DNA of 64,000 bases from Microlunatus soli (GCF_900105385.1 NZ_LT629772.1:868001-932000), one strand, 5' to 3'. Numbered from the stretch's first letter, positions 43,492-52,750 are shown. The notes: generated from the sequence alone by a model not told the origin. Numbers and translations are program-made.

Positions 43492-45221
43492 CGGGTCACC
43501 TCCTCGGTCCCGGCGGGAACGCCCTCGGCCTCACCGGCGTCATGACGCTCTTCCTCGATCCGCTCCGCCAGTTGTTCGTCCTCGTCGTGGAACTCCAACT
43601 GCCGGCGCTCACTGGCGATCAGGCCCTCCGGCCGGAACCGCATCATGACCACCAACAGCAGGCCGAAGATCATCAGCCGGTATTCGTTCACGAAGCGCAG
43701 CTTCTCCGGCATCATCCGCAGCAGGGTGGCGCCGATCAGCACGCCGAGCACGGTGCCCATGCCGCCGAGCACGACGGCGGCCAGCAGGAACGCCGATTCC
43801 AGGAAGATGTACTGGTCCGGGGTCACCGAGATGTCGTGGTGGGCCTTGATCGACCCTGCCACCCCGGCCAGGAAGGCACCGCTGGCGAAGGCGAACAGCT
43901 TCAGACCGAAGACGTTCACGCCCATCGCCTCGGCGGCCTTCTCGTCCTCCCGGATCGCGACCCAGCCGCGGCCGATCCGGGAGTTGTTCAACCGGCTGAA
44001 GATCAGGATGACGACGGCAACCAGGACCAACAGCACGAAGTAGTAGTTGCTGTACATCCCCAACTGGAAGCCGAGGATGGTGTGCTCTTCGCTGAAGTCG
44101 AAGCCGAAGAGATTCAATCCGGGGACGCCCGGGATGCCGTTCGAGCCGTGCGTCAGGTCGGGTCCGTCGGTGCCGTCCAGATTGATCATGGCGACCCGGA
44201 AGATCTCACCGAAGGCCAGCGTGATGATCGCCAGGTAGTCACCGGACACCCGCAGGGTCGGCGAGCCGATGATCAGGCCGAGAGTGGCCGAGACACAGCC
44301 GCTGATCAGCATCGTGACGATGAACGGCGGATGCCAGCCGATGGTGGCGAAGGCCGACTCCGACAACATGGCGGCAACGAACGCACCGGCACCGAGGAAC
44401 GCGATGTAGCCGAGGTCCAGCAGGCCGGCCAGGCCGACCACGATGTTCAGCCCCATCGCGGTCGCGGCGAAGATCAACACCTGGGTGGCGATCGACATGT
44501 TGGCCTGCGAGCCACCCTGGGTGAACGGGAACAGGAAGGCCACGATGAACGCCGACAGGATCAGCACCCGCCGATGCTTGGACGAGACCGAGGTCAGCCA
44601 GCCCATCGCACCGGTGCGGAGCAGCACGACGACGACCGTCCCGGCGTAGATGCCGAAGGTGACGAAGGTGCCCGGATCGCTCTGGTCCAAGGCGTAGTAG
44701 GCGGTGAACAGCACCACCAGCATGATCAGCGCGATCGCCAGGATGCCCAGCCAGGCCGGCGTCTTCGCGGTGTTCAGATCGGGATCCAGCTCGGTGATCA
44801 TGAAGCGGGTGGCGACGAAGGCCAGCAACGCCAGCACGGTGGCGATCCAGCCGCCGTACATCACGTTGATGGTGCCGCCGAGCTCGAACGAGATCGCAGC
44901 GACGATCACCACCATCGCGATCAGCGCACCGGTGGCCAGCGCCTTCGCACCGCGGATCCAGCCGATCCGGAAGCGTCCGATCCCCTGGCTGAATCGGATC
45001 GAGCAGACCATCAGCGCCGTCAGGCCGAGGCCGAAGCCGAGGATCACGAACTGCAGGAACGACGGCCCGCCGAGATAGCTGACGTCGTCCAACGCGTCGC
45101 CGCTGTAGGCCCACGGCAGATAGGCCGAGCCGGCCAGCAGCACGCCGGCAACGATCGCCACGATCCGCGCGACCGGCTCGTACTTGCGTTGCAGGGCAAC
45201 GGGAACTCCGGGGATGATCAT
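43488..45221 (-). CDS. livM: Branched-chain amino-acid ABC transporter permease, extended LivM
   Basis: 577 aa from the ATG at 45221. The frame stays open to 46184 but there it is antisense or shadow to livH. The last 300 residues are the normal LivM (MGLNIVVGLAGLLDLGYIAFLGAGAF...REDEKAAEAMGVNVFGLKLFAFASGAFLAGVAGS...). The first 230-250 form extra membrane helices (about six), a longer N-terminal region than in the E. coli protein but common in actinobacteria. A charged tail (ERIEEERHDAGEAEG) ends it. Coupled to livH (ATGA). Confidence 0.93.
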   Translation of the reverse strand: MIIPGVPVALQRKYEPVARIVAIVAGVLLAGSAYLPWAYSGDALDDVSYLGGPSFLQFVILGFGLGLTALMVCSIRFSQGIGRFRIGWIRGAKALATGALIAMVVIVAAISFELGGTINVMYGGWIATVLALLAFVATRFMITELDPDLNTAKTPAWLGILAIALIMLVVLFTAYYALDQSDPGTFVTFGIYAGTVVVVLLRTGAMGWLTSVSSKHRRVLILSAFIVAFLFPFTQGGSQANMSIATQVLIFAATAMGLNIVVGLAGLLDLGYIAFLGAGAFVAAMLSESAFATIGWHPPFIVTMLISGCVSATLGLIIGSPTLRVSGDYLAIITLAFGEIFRVAMINLDGTDGPDLTHGSNGIPGVPGLNLFGFDFSEEHTILGFQLGMYSNYYFVLLVLVAVVILIFSRLNNSRIGRGWVAIREDEKAAEAMGVNVFGLKLFAFASGAFLAGVAGSIKAHHDISVTPDQYIFLESAFLLAAVVLGGMGTVLGVLIGATLLRMMPEKLRFVNEYRLMIFGLLLVVMMRFRPEGLIASERRQLEFHDEDEQLAERIEEERHDAGEAEGVPAGTEEVTR

Positions 45222-46147
45222 GCGCGGTCCACCACCCGAGCTCCGAGCAGACCTTGTGGTCGGAACACCAGGATCAGGATCAACACCACGAACGCCCAGA
45301 CGTCCTTCCACGCCGAGCCGCTCGGCATCACCGCGGTCGCCAACGACTCCAACAGTCCGATCACCAGGCCGCCGACCAGGGCACCCCAGATGTTCCCGAT
45401 GCCACCGAGCACGGCCGCGGAGAAGGCCTTCAGACCGGCCAGGAAGCCCATCCGGAAGTTGATGTTGGTGTCCTTGAGTCCCTGCGCGACACCGGCGACG
45501 GCTGCCAGTGCAGCGCCGACGGCGAAGGCGATCATGATGATCCGGTCGACGTTGATGCCCATCAGCCGTGCGGTGTCGGGATCCTGCGACGTCGCCTGCA
45601 TGGCCCGCCCCAGGTTGCTCTTGTTGATGAAGAAGTACAAGAACACCGTGCAGATGATCAGCGCCAGCAGGGTGAAGATCGACGGCCGGTCCAACTGCAG
45701 GCCGCCGAATCTGATCACCTCGCCGGTGACGCCCTGGATCCGCGGGAATGCGACGTTGGCCTTCGCGTCGGGGAAACCGGGGATCCGGTTGTAGAACAAC
45801 CGGACGAACTCCTGCAGGAACACCGAGACACCGATCGCGGTGATCAACGGCGCCAGTCGTGGGGCGTTCCGCAACGGTCGGTAGGCAGCCCGTTCCATCA
45901 GGAGCGCGACGGCAACCGAGGCGATGATGCCGCCGATCAGCATCAGCGGCAGCATCCAGAACGACAACACGCCACCGGGGACGAGCAGCCACACGGTCAC
46001 GGCACCGAAGGCGCCGACCATGAAGATCTCGCCATGGGCGAAGTTGATCAACTGGATGATCCCGTAGACAACGGTGTAGCCGACCGCGATCAGCGCGTAC
46101 AACGCGCCGAGCGACAGTCCGTCGATCAAGGCTTGCAGGACGAGCAC
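45218..46147 (-). CDS. livH: Branched-chain amino-acid ABC transporter permease
   Basis: 309 aa from the GTG at 46147 (GGGGAG six nt upstream; the product starts VLVLQALIDGLSLGALYALIAVGYTVVYGIIQLINFAHGE, the LivH opening). About eight helices; AMQATSQDPDTARLMGINVDRI is the EAA-type loop. Forms the pore with LivM. A hairpin lies between livK and this gene. Confidence 0.95.
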   Translation of the reverse strand: MLVLQALIDGLSLGALYALIAVGYTVVYGIIQLINFAHGEIFMVGAFGAVTVWLLVPGGVLSFWMLPLMLIGGIIASVAVALLMERAAYRPLRNAPRLAPLITAIGVSVFLQEFVRLFYNRIPGFPDAKANVAFPRIQGVTGEVIRFGGLQLDRPSIFTLLALIICTVFLYFFINKSNLGRAMQATSQDPDTARLMGINVDRIIMIAFAVGAALAAVAGVAQGLKDTNINFRMGFLAGLKAFSAAVLGGIGNIWGALVGGLVIGLLESLATAVMPSGSAWKDVWAFVVLILILVFRPQGLLGARVVDRA

Positions 46148-46208
46148 TCGGACTCCCCTCGATTGGCTCGCACGCGACAACCACCGATCGATGATCGGGA
46201 CAGGGCGC

Positions 46209-46244
46209 CGATGGGGACAGGAGACGCAGCTCCTATCCCCATCG
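46209..46244 (-). terminator. Hairpin attenuator between livK and livH
   Basis: Arms CGATGGGGACAGGAG (46209-46223) and CTCCTATCCCCATCG (46230-46244) pair over 15 bp with one G-U. No U-run follows on the minus strand. It stands between the livK stop and the livH start. Such hairpins usually lower expression of the membrane genes relative to the binding protein, or protect the livK 3' end. Confidence 0.65.
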
Positions 46245-46287
46245 ACGTCCACCCATCATCGCCCGATGGCGTCGCCGGTGTGGTTGT

Positions 46288-47514
46288 TCACTTGAACTCG
46301 CCGGTCTTGACCGGCTTCCACTTCCCGTCCTGCACCTCGTAGACCGTCAGCACTCGGGTGGTCGCGTCACCGAACTCGTCGAACGCGACGTGACCGGTCG
46401 CACCGTCGAAGTCGCTCTTGCCGACCGCGGCGATGGTGGGTTCACGAGCCGCACTGGCGTCCTCGGCCTTGGGCAGCGAGGTCTTCAGGCCGTTGATGAT
46501 CGCGTTCGCCGCGTCGTAGGAGTAGGCGCCGTAGGCACCGTACGGTTCCTTGTAGCCGCCCTTGTTGTAGGCATCGACGAAGGCCTTCGCCGAGTCGAGG
46601 GTGTCGGCCGGAGCGCCGACCGATGTGGCCAGGTCACCTTCGGAGGTCTTGCCCGCCTGCTCGATGTAGGACGGATCGTAGATGCCGTCGCCACCCATCA
46701 GCGGGACATCGAGGCCACCGGCCTTCATCTGCTGGCTGAGCGGACCGGCCTCGGGGTACTCACCGCCGTAGTAGACAGCCTTCGGCTTGGCCGCCTTGGT
46801 CTTGCTGATCACCGGGCCGAAGTTGGAGTCGTCGGGGTTGATCGTCTGCGCAGAGACGATCTTGCCGCCGAGCTTCTTGTACTCCTTGCTGAAGGCTGCG
46901 ACCAGGCCCTGGCCGTAAGCCTTCTTGTCGTGGATCGTCGCGAGCTGCTTGATGCCGGCTTCCTGGTAGAGGTAACGAGCCGCGAACGGGCCCTGCACGT
47001 CGTCGGTCGTACAGGTCCGGAAGTAGTTCTCGTAAGCCCGCTTCGGGTTGTCGGCGTCCTCGCCCTTGGTCAGCGAGACCCCGGTGTTGGCCGGTGAGAC
47101 CTCGACGATCTTGGCGCTGTTCAGCACCGGCTGGACGGTCTGTCCGACCGAGGAGTTCAGCGGCCCGACGACGCCGACGACGGCGTCGTCGCTGCTCAGG
47201 TTGGTGGCAGCGTTACGACCGGTGTCCGGCTTACCCTCGTCGTCCTCACTACGGACCTTCAGCGTCCAACCGGGAATGGTCTTGTTCTCGTTGGCCTGCT
47301 TGACGGCCAGATCGACCGAATTCTTGATGCCCAGGCCCAGCGGAGCCAGATCGCCGGTCAACGGCGCCACCACGCCGATGGTCGCGGTCTTGGTCTCACC
47401 CGACCCTCCTTCGCCACCGCCGCCGCCCGACCCTGACCGGGTGCCGCAGGCGGTCGTAGTCAGAGCGAGGGCCAGCAGAGTCGTCCCTGCGATGACAAGT
47501 CGATGCTTGCGCAC
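46288..47514 (-). CDS. livK: Branched-chain amino-acid ABC substrate-binding lipoprotein
   Basis: 408 aa from the GTG at 47514, fixed by AGGAGG five nt upstream. Lipoprotein signal VRKHRLVIAGTTLLALALTTTAC, then a Gly-rich linker, then the Leu/Ile/Val-binding fold (TATIGVVAPLTGDLAPLGLGIKNSVDLAVKQ; VVGVVGPLNSSVGQTVQPVLN; FDGATGHVAFDEFGDATTRVLTVYEVQDGKWKPV). It captures branched-chain amino acids outside the membrane. First gene of livKHMGF. Confidence 0.96.
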   Translation of the reverse strand: MRKHRLVIAGTTLLALALTTTACGTRSGSGGGGGEGGSGETKTATIGVVAPLTGDLAPLGLGIKNSVDLAVKQANENKTIPGWTLKVRSEDDEGKPDTGRNAATNLSSDDAVVGVVGPLNSSVGQTVQPVLNSAKIVEVSPANTGVSLTKGEDADNPKRAYENYFRTCTTDDVQGPFAARYLYQEAGIKQLATIHDKKAYGQGLVAAFSKEYKKLGGKIVSAQTINPDDSNFGPVISKTKAAKPKAVYYGGEYPEAGPLSQQMKAGGLDVPLMGGDGIYDPSYIEQAGKTSEGDLATSVGAPADTLDSAKAFVDAYNKGGYKEPYGAYGAYSYDAANAIINGLKTSLPKAEDASAAREPTIAAVGKSDFDGATGHVAFDEFGDATTRVLTVYEVQDGKWKPVKTGEFK

Positions 47515-47602
47515 TGATTCCTCCTGAATAGGTCGGCTGGTCAGCCGACTACCCGGCCCCCGGCAGGGGTCTCCCGCCAACGTCAAGCCCGGATGGGGAT
47601 GA

Positions 47603-47632
47603 ACTTTAGATCGAACTGAGAGTGCATGTGAA
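47603..47632 (-). promoter_or_regulatory. livK promoter candidate
   Basis: On the minus strand TTCACA (47632-47627), an 18-nt spacer and TAAAGT (47608-47603) stand 89 nt upstream of the livK start. One mismatch to TTGACA in the -35. Confidence 0.45.
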
Positions 47633-47728
47633 CCACAACCGGTCGTGTTGTCGCTTCGTTACCCAACCGTCCCTTGCGTGTCGGCTGTGCGAACGACCCG
47701 GCTCACGACCCGCGGCCGGAACGCGACG

Positions 47729-47757
47729 ACGCCCGACCGTTGGCCACGGTCGGGCGT
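47729..47757 (-). terminator. Hairpin terminator after the PdtaR-like gene
   Basis: ACGCCCGACCGT (47729-47740) and ACGGTCGGGCGT (47746-47757) form a perfect 12-bp stem with a 5-nt loop, 69 nt beyond the stop codon at 47826. No U-tract on the minus strand. Confidence 0.7.
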
Positions 47758-47825
47758 AGTCGAACGTCCTGATTCGGTTGTGACGGTTCAAGAGATCTGC
47801 GTCGGCAGATCTGCGCCGGCTGCTG

Positions 47826-48479
47826 TCAGTTGCCGGGCTTGGCACCGTGTGAGATGACGCCTTCGGCCACCTCGCGCATCGACTTGCGCAGGTCCATCGC
47901 GGTCTTCTGGATCCACCGGAACGCCTCCGGCTCGGTCAGCCCCAGCCCGACCTGCAGCAGCCCCTTGGCCTTGTCCACGATCTTGCGGGACTCCAGACGT
48001 TCCTCCAGGTCGGCGACCTCGGCCTCCACGGCCAGGATCTCCTGGTAGCGGGCGATCGCGATCTCGATCGCCGGCACCAGGTCGTCCTTGCCGAACGGCT
48101 TGACCACGTAGGCCATCGCCCCGGCCTCGCGGGCGCGCTCGATCAGGTCTCGCTGGCTGAACGCGGTCAGCATCACCACCGGCGCGATCCGATCGGCAGC
48201 GATCTTCTCGGCCGCGGAGATGCCGTCCATCTTGGGCATCTTGACGTCCAGCACGACCAGGTCAGGCTTGAGTTCGGTGACCAGGGCCACTGCCTGCTCA
48301 CCGTCGCCTGCCTCGCCGACGACGTCGTACCCTTCCTCGCCGAGCATCTCGACCAGGTCGAGTCGGATCAGCGACTCGTCCTCGGCAACGACCACGCGCG
48401 GCGCTGCGCTCTTGGCCGACTTGCTCGGGTTGGCTGTCGTGTTGGTCTGCGGTGGAACCGCCGCTTTGCTCTCGGTCAC
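47826..48479 (-). CDS. pdtaR: ANTAR-domain response regulator (PdtaR/AmiR-NasR type)
   Basis: 217 aa from the GTG at 48479. A disordered N-terminus (about 25 aa) precedes the receiver domain (phospho-acceptor D78 in LVVLDVKMPKMDG; VVAEDESLIR acid pocket; TAFSQ; KPFGKDDL). The C-terminus is an ANTAR domain (about 155-210, LEERLESRKIVDKAKGLLQVGLGLTEPEAFRWIQKTAMDLRKSMREVAEGV). ANTAR binds paired RNA hexaloops and prevents transcription termination. Its gene place between polA and pyk matches mycobacterial pdtaR; the partner kinase is not in this window. Confidence 0.92.
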   Translation of the reverse strand: MTESKAAVPPQTNTTANPSKSAKSAAPRVVVAEDESLIRLDLVEMLGEEGYDVVGEAGDGEQAVALVTELKPDLVVLDVKMPKMDGISAAEKIAADRIAPVVMLTAFSQRDLIERAREAGAMAYVVKPFGKDDLVPAIEIAIARYQEILAVEAEVADLEERLESRKIVDKAKGLLQVGLGLTEPEAFRWIQKTAMDLRKSMREVAEGVISHGAKPGN

Positions 48480-48596
48480 GGGACAACTGTAACCAGCCGA
48501 CGTTACGATTCGGAGACTTGCCTGGGTTCTGCTCCCGCGAGGTGGCTGTGGCACAATGTTCGTCGCTCTACTCGCGGGTCCACTTCGGGCCCGCCT

Positions 48597-48679
48597 GCCG
48601 AGGTGGCGGAATGGTATACGCGGACGGCTCAAACCCGTCTGCCCGCAAGGGCGTAGGGGTTCGACTCCCCTCCTCGGCA
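48597..48679 (+). tRNA. tRNA-Leu (CAA)
   Basis: An 83-nt tRNA. Acceptor GCCGAGG (48597-48603) pairs with CCTCGGC (48672-48678), followed by discriminator A. The anticodon stem GACGG/CCGTC holds the loop CTCAAAC, giving anticodon CAA (reads UUG). The variable arm (TGCCCGCAAGGGCG) is long, as expected of tRNA-Leu, and the T arm is GGGG-TTCGACT-CCCC. The CCA end is not encoded. Confidence 0.95.
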
Positions 48680-48725
48680 CCCACCCGCGGACGAGACAGC
48701 CGGCCGGCACCGTGCGCGGACAGCA

Positions 48726-48797
48726 CACAGCCGCACCGGTTGCGTCGATCCGCACCAGGTGTGCCTGGTGCGGATCGACGCAGCCGGTGCGGCTGTG
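48726..48797. terminator. 72-bp hairpin between tRNA-Leu and ectD
   Basis: Two 34-bp arms (48726-48759 and 48764-48797) are inverted copies with one mismatch and a 4-nt loop (TGTG). The arms begin CACAGCCGCACCGG and CCTGGTGCGGATCG. It lies between the convergent tRNA-Leu gene (48679) and the ectD stop (48814) and can end transcription from both sides. Confidence 0.75.
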
Positions 48798-48813
48798 GTG
48801 GTGCTGGCTCGGA

Positions 48814-49707
48814 CTAACCGACCGGGGTGAAGTCGCGGGCCCCGAGGAACTCCGGCCGCGGAGCGGGCGCGGCGAATGGCTCGACACAGGTGTTCTCGAC
48901 GCTGTTGTAGACGATGAACACGTTCGACCGCGAGTACGGCGTGACGTTGCCGTTCGAGGCATGCATGCAGTTGGAGTCGAACATGAACGCGCCGCCGGCC
49001 GACCCCTCGATCACGTCGATCCCGTACTGGTCGGCGAAGCGGGTCAGGGTCTCCCGATCCGGGGTACCGGCGCCCTGCATCACCAGCGAGCCGCGGAAGT
49101 TCTCCTCCGGGGTCTCACCGACGCAGCCGATGTAGCGGGTGTGTGAGCCCGGCATGATCATCAACGGTCCGTTGAAGGAGTAGTTGTCGGTCAGCGAGAT
49201 CGAGATGCTGACCGCCCGCGGCGTCGGCATCCCGTCCTCGGCGTGCCAGGTCTCGAAGTCCGAATGCCAGGAGAACTCCTTGCCCTCGAATCCCGGCTTG
49301 AAGTTGACCCGGCTCTGATGGATGTAGACCTCGGAGCCGAGGATCTGTCGGGCCCGATTGACCACCCGCGGATCGTTGGCGATCCTGGCGAACACCTCGC
49401 TGCTGCGATGCACCTCGAAGATCGACCGGACGTCCTGCGACTTGGCCTCCACGATGGTGCGTTCGTCGGCCCGGACCTTCGGGTCGGCCGACAGCCGGGA
49501 CAACTCGGCCCGCAGCTGCGACAGTTCGTCAGCATCGACCAGCTGGTCGATCAGCACGTAGCCGGTCTCGGCGAAGTGTTCCAGGTCGGCGGTCCCGAAC
49601 GGGCCACCAGCCGCATCACCCCAGACCGGTGGCTCACGGCGTTCGATCACCTGCGGCCGGCTGATCGTGCGCGTCGGGTAGGCGTCGGTCTGCGTGCTGA
49701 CGGACAT
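48814..49707 (-). CDS. ectD: Ectoine hydroxylase
   Basis: 297 aa from the ATG at 49707 (AGGAGA in front). Fe(II)/2-oxoglutarate dioxygenase of the PhyH family: F-S-W-H-S-D-F-E-T-W-H-A-E-D-G-M-P gives the HxD part of the iron triad; the distal His is in MFDSNCMHASNGN, and RVNFKPGFEGKEF and SNVFIVYNSVEN are EctD signatures. It converts ectoine to 5-hydroxyectoine, a compatible solute used in salt, heat and drought stress. Last gene of ectABCD. Confidence 0.96.
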   Translation of the reverse strand: MSVSTQTDAYPTRTISRPQVIERREPPVWGDAAGGPFGTADLEHFAETGYVLIDQLVDADELSQLRAELSRLSADPKVRADERTIVEAKSQDVRSIFEVHRSSEVFARIANDPRVVNRARQILGSEVYIHQSRVNFKPGFEGKEFSWHSDFETWHAEDGMPTPRAVSISISLTDNYSFNGPLMIMPGSHTRYIGCVGETPEENFRGSLVMQGAGTPDRETLTRFADQYGIDVIEGSAGGAFMFDSNCMHASNGNVTPYSRSNVFIVYNSVENTCVEPFAAPAPRPEFLGARDFTPVG

Positions 49708-49772
49708 GTCGGCTTCTCCTTCGTACAAGTCGCGAGAGATTCCTTTTCAGTTGTCCCCACCCCTGCCACAGA

Positions 49773-49843
49773 AACCTCGATATATCGAGGTTGCGCACGT
49801 TCCCGGACCGCGGGAACGTGTCCAACCTTGATATATCGAGGTT
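49773..49843. promoter_or_regulatory. Triple palindrome between ectC and ectD
   Basis: Two 20-bp palindromes, AACCTCGATATATCGAGGTT (49773-49792, perfect) and AACCTTGATATATCGAGGTT (49824-49843, one base different), flank a central CACGTTCCC/GGGAACGTG inverted repeat (49796-49820). The centres of the outer sites are 51 bp apart. It lies 66-136 bp upstream of the ectD start. This looks like a repressor/activator site pair for a separate ectD promoter, with a possible terminator of ectC in the middle. I do not know the binding protein. Confidence 0.7.
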
Positions 49844-49870
49844 CGGTTGTGGCTTGTGGGGCGGGTGGGA

Positions 49871-50278
49871 TCAGGCTGTTGCGGTGGCCGGTTCCTCGGT
49901 GAGGAGGGGGTAGACGCCGTCCTCGTCGTGCACCTCGCGGCCGGTGACCGGCGGGTTGAAGGTGCAGGTGCAGTGGATGTCGGTCTCCGGCTTGACCGTG
50001 TGTCGATCGTGCTTGTCCAGCAGGTACATCGTCCCGGGCTTGAGCTCGAACTCTTCGCCGGTGTCGCGGTTCAGCAGCTTGCCGGTGCCCTGGTAGACGT
50101 AGACGCACTCGATGTGGTTGGCGTACCACATCTCGGTCTCGGTGCCGGCGTACAGCACGGTGTCATGGAACGAGAACCCGACACCGTCCTTGGCCAGCAC
50201 GAACCGGCGGCTCCGCCAGGTGCCGTGCTCGACGTCGGACTCGGTGTCGTTCAGTTCATCGAGGTGGATGACCTTCAT
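49871..50278 (-). CDS. ectC: L-ectoine synthase
   Basis: 135 aa, full length for EctC (about 130). Cupin fold: [93 protein letters not shown], with metal/substrate residues in the WYANHIE and DKHDRH motifs. It closes the ring of N-gamma-acetyl-diaminobutyrate to ectoine. The ATG lies 46 bp after ectB. Confidence 0.97.
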   Translation of the reverse strand: MKVIHLDELNDTESDVEHGTWRSRRFVLAKDGVGFSFHDTVLYAGTETEMWYANHIECVYVYQGTGKLLNRDTGEEFELKPGTMYLLDKHDRHTVKPETDIHCTCTFNPPVTGREVHDEDGVYPLLTEEPATATA

Positions 50279-50324
50279 CTGGTGCCTTTCGGATCTTCGA
50301 GTTTTCGGGGTGGGACGTCCGCGG

Positions 50325-51704
50325 TCAGCCGACCAGCGACGGTTCGCGGCTCAGATCGATCTTGAGTACGGCGCCGGTCGCGGCGAGCAACAGGTCGATG
50401 CCCTCGGCCAGCTCGTCCTCGGTGATCGTCAGCGCCGGCATGATCTTGATCGCTTCGCTCTCCGGCCCGGACGTCTCGACCAACAGACCGCGTTCGAAGG
50501 CGGCGGCCTGGATCTTGCCCGCGACCTCGGCGTCGTCGAAGGCGACGCCGGTCAGCAGGCCGCGACCGCGTAGCGCCGCGCCGTCCACCGACTCGACGAT
50601 GTGGTTCAGCGCGTCCTGCAACTGTTCGGAGCGATCGGCGACATTGCGTTGCAACCGGTCGTCGGTCCAGAACGTCTCCAGCGCAGCGGTTGCGGTCACG
50701 AACGCCGGGTTGTGTCCGCGGAAGGTGCCGTTGTGTTCGCCCGGATCCCATTGATCCAGTTCGGGCCGCAGCAGGGTGAGCGCCATCGGCAGCCCGTATC
50801 CGCTGATCGACTTGGACAGGCAGACGATGTCGGGCTGGATTCCGGCCGGTTCGAAGGAGAAGAACGTGCCGGTACGGCCACAGCCTGCCTGCACGTCGTC
50901 GACGATCAGCAGCACCTCGTGCCGACGGCAGAGTGCGTGCAGTTCGCGGAGCCAATTCATCCGAGCGGCCCGCAGACCGCCTTCGCCCTGGACCGTCTCC
51001 ACGATCACAGCAGCCGGAACGGCGAGACCGGAGCCGCTGTCCTCCCAGGCCTTCTCCAGCCACAGGAAGTCGGCGGTCTGGCCGTCGAAGTAGTCGTCGT
51101 ACGGCGCCGGGCTGGCGTGATAGAGGGGTGTCCCCGCGCCGGCCCGCTTCATCGAGTTGCCGGTCACCGCCAGCGACCCGAGCGTCATGCCGTGGAAGGC
51201 GTTGGTGAAGCTGACGACCTGCTCACGACCGGTGCACTTGCGGGCGATCTTGAGCGCTGCCTCGACCGAGTTCGTCCCGGTCGGCCCGGGGAACTGGACC
51301 TTGTAATCCAGCCCGCGCGGACCGAGCACGATCCGGTCGAAGGCCTCCAGGAAGTTCCGCTTGGCCACGGTGAAGGTGTCCAGCGAATGGGTCACGTGCT
51401 CACCGGTCAGGTAATCCAGCAACGGCTTGCGCAGGGCCGGGTGGTTGTGCCCGTAGTTGAGCGCACCGGCGCCGGAGAAGAAGTCCAGGTAGCGGGTGCC
51501 GTCCTCGCTGTACTGATAACAGCCGCGGGCGGTGTCGAAGACCGCCGGCCATTCGGTGCAATAGCTGGCCACCTGGGACTCGCGATCATGGAAGATCTGC
51601 GTCTCCGGGGTCGGCTTCGCGGGGTCGGCGTCGCCGTCACTGTCGGCGGCCGGTTGCCGGTTGCGCTGCTGTTCGAGCGGCGTCTGGCTCGGCTTGGTGG
51701 GCAT
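50325..51704 (-). CDS. ectB: Diaminobutyrate--2-oxoglutarate aminotransferase
   Basis: 459 aa. Class III PLP aminotransferase: [65 protein letters not shown] and the PLP Lys in [15 protein letters not shown]. EctB makes L-2,4-diaminobutyrate from aspartate-semialdehyde and glutamate, the first ectoine step. The N-terminal 30 aa (Gln/Asp-rich) are an extension. Confidence 0.96.
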   Translation of the reverse strand: MPTKPSQTPLEQQRNRQPAADSDGDADPAKPTPETQIFHDRESQVASYCTEWPAVFDTARGCYQYSEDGTRYLDFFSGAGALNYGHNHPALRKPLLDYLTGEHVTHSLDTFTVAKRNFLEAFDRIVLGPRGLDYKVQFPGPTGTNSVEAALKIARKCTGREQVVSFTNAFHGMTLGSLAVTGNSMKRAGAGTPLYHASPAPYDDYFDGQTADFLWLEKAWEDSGSGLAVPAAVIVETVQGEGGLRAARMNWLRELHALCRRHEVLLIVDDVQAGCGRTGTFFSFEPAGIQPDIVCLSKSISGYGLPMALTLLRPELDQWDPGEHNGTFRGHNPAFVTATAALETFWTDDRLQRNVADRSEQLQDALNHIVESVDGAALRGRGLLTGVAFDDAEVAGKIQAAAFERGLLVETSGPESEAIKIMPALTITEDELAEGIDLLLAATGAVLKIDLSREPSLVG

Positions 51705-51926
51705 CAGATGATCTTCTTCCGGTGGTGGGTGTGATTGTCGGTACGGTCACAACGGCCGGCTGTGGCGGTCGAGTCTGCGGACCGCTCTACGGACAAGGGC
51801 GTGCGCGGTGCTGCACGGTGACATCCGATCAACGTCACAAATCTGATCTTGGTCGGCCGGCGCGTGCGGGCAGCGGCCGATCGGCGCGAAGTTGATCAAG
51901 GGCGGATGCCGCCCTGCTGCGAACCG

Positions 51927-52451
51927 TCAGCCCAGCGGGCCGATCCGATACAGCCGCTCGGCGTCGTGATTGTCCGGGAAATGCTTTGTCTGGAACAGAT
52001 CCGATCGGCTGAGCGTGCTCCCCCGCCGTTCGGCGAAGGAGGTGAACAGCGCGATCGAGGCGGCATTGTCGTCGGTGATCGTGGTCTCCAACCAATCGAT
52101 GTCCTCGACCCGATCGACCAATTGGTCGAGCATCGCGCCGGCAACGCCACGGCCGCGGTGTTGTTCGTCGACGGCGACCTGCCAGACCATCAGCGTCCGC
52201 GGTTCGTCGGGCCGCCGATAGCCGGTGACGAATCCTGCCGGCCTGCGATCGTCATCGACGGTGGCGATCACCGAGGTTGCGGCGTAGTCGCGGCACCACA
52301 ACAGATAGGCGTACGACGGATTCAGGTCGAGCGTCCGAGAGTCCCCGGCGATCTGCCACAGAGCTCCGGCATCGTCCAACGACGGTTCGCGGACGTCGAT
52401 CGCGAGGGTCGAGGTAGCGGTTCGGTCCTGTGTCACGGGGGCGCTGATCAC
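51927..52451 (-). CDS. ectA: L-2,4-diaminobutyrate N-gamma-acetyltransferase
   Basis: 174 aa from GTG 52451; GTG 52436 is an alternative start. GNAT fold with EctA features: VREPSLDDAGALWQIAGDSRTLDLNPSYAYLLWCRDYAATSVIA, GFVTGYRRPDEPRTLMVWQVAVDEQHRGRGVAGAMLDQLVDRV and NAASIALFTSFAERRG. It acetylates diaminobutyrate. First gene of the ectABCD operon; the 222-bp gap to ectB holds nothing I can name. Confidence 0.95.
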   Translation of the reverse strand: MISAPVTQDRTATSTLAIDVREPSLDDAGALWQIAGDSRTLDLNPSYAYLLWCRDYAATSVIATVDDDRRPAGFVTGYRRPDEPRTLMVWQVAVDEQHRGRGVAGAMLDQLVDRVEDIDWLETTITDDNAASIALFTSFAERRGSTLSRSDLFQTKHFPDNHDAERLYRIGPLG

Positions 52452-52750
52452 GTGCAAGTAAGTTAACGAGATCCTGCGGAGGATCAACCGCAGCGGCCTC
52501 GAAATATTTCGACACGCCGTCTCATGTCGCAGTCCGACACGCCCGGGAAAGCGGTGTTTGCCTGCGGCTTTGGCTGTCAAGCACCGAGCCTCGATATTTC
52601 TGCCGCAGTTGTCCACATGGGGAGACAATTTGTTCCATGCCCAGCTGGCAGCGCGTTCGGCGTCCCGTCTCGCCCGGGTGCCATCGCCGAGCCGGATCAG
52701 GCTCGACGGCCGTTGGAGATCGGATCCTGTTTCTGAAACACTCCAGCATC

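Larger units (their letters stand above)
47515..47825. other. Intergenic region upstream of livK
   Basis: 311 bp between the pdtaR-like gene and livK (both minus strand). It holds a terminator hairpin (47729-47757) and a promoter candidate for livK (47603-47632). An AGATCTGC/GCAGATCT stem (8 bp) lies just before the pdtaR-like stop at 47826. Confidence 0.6.

Noticed and set aside
43542-45794. 750-codon plus-strand frame rich in Asp/Gln/His
   Set aside because: Antisense to livM and livH; the composition is that of the reverse of hydrophobic codons.
45222-46184. Long N-terminal extension of livM
   Set aside because: Out-of-frame shadow of livH; the ATGA overlap at 45218-45221 gives the real start.
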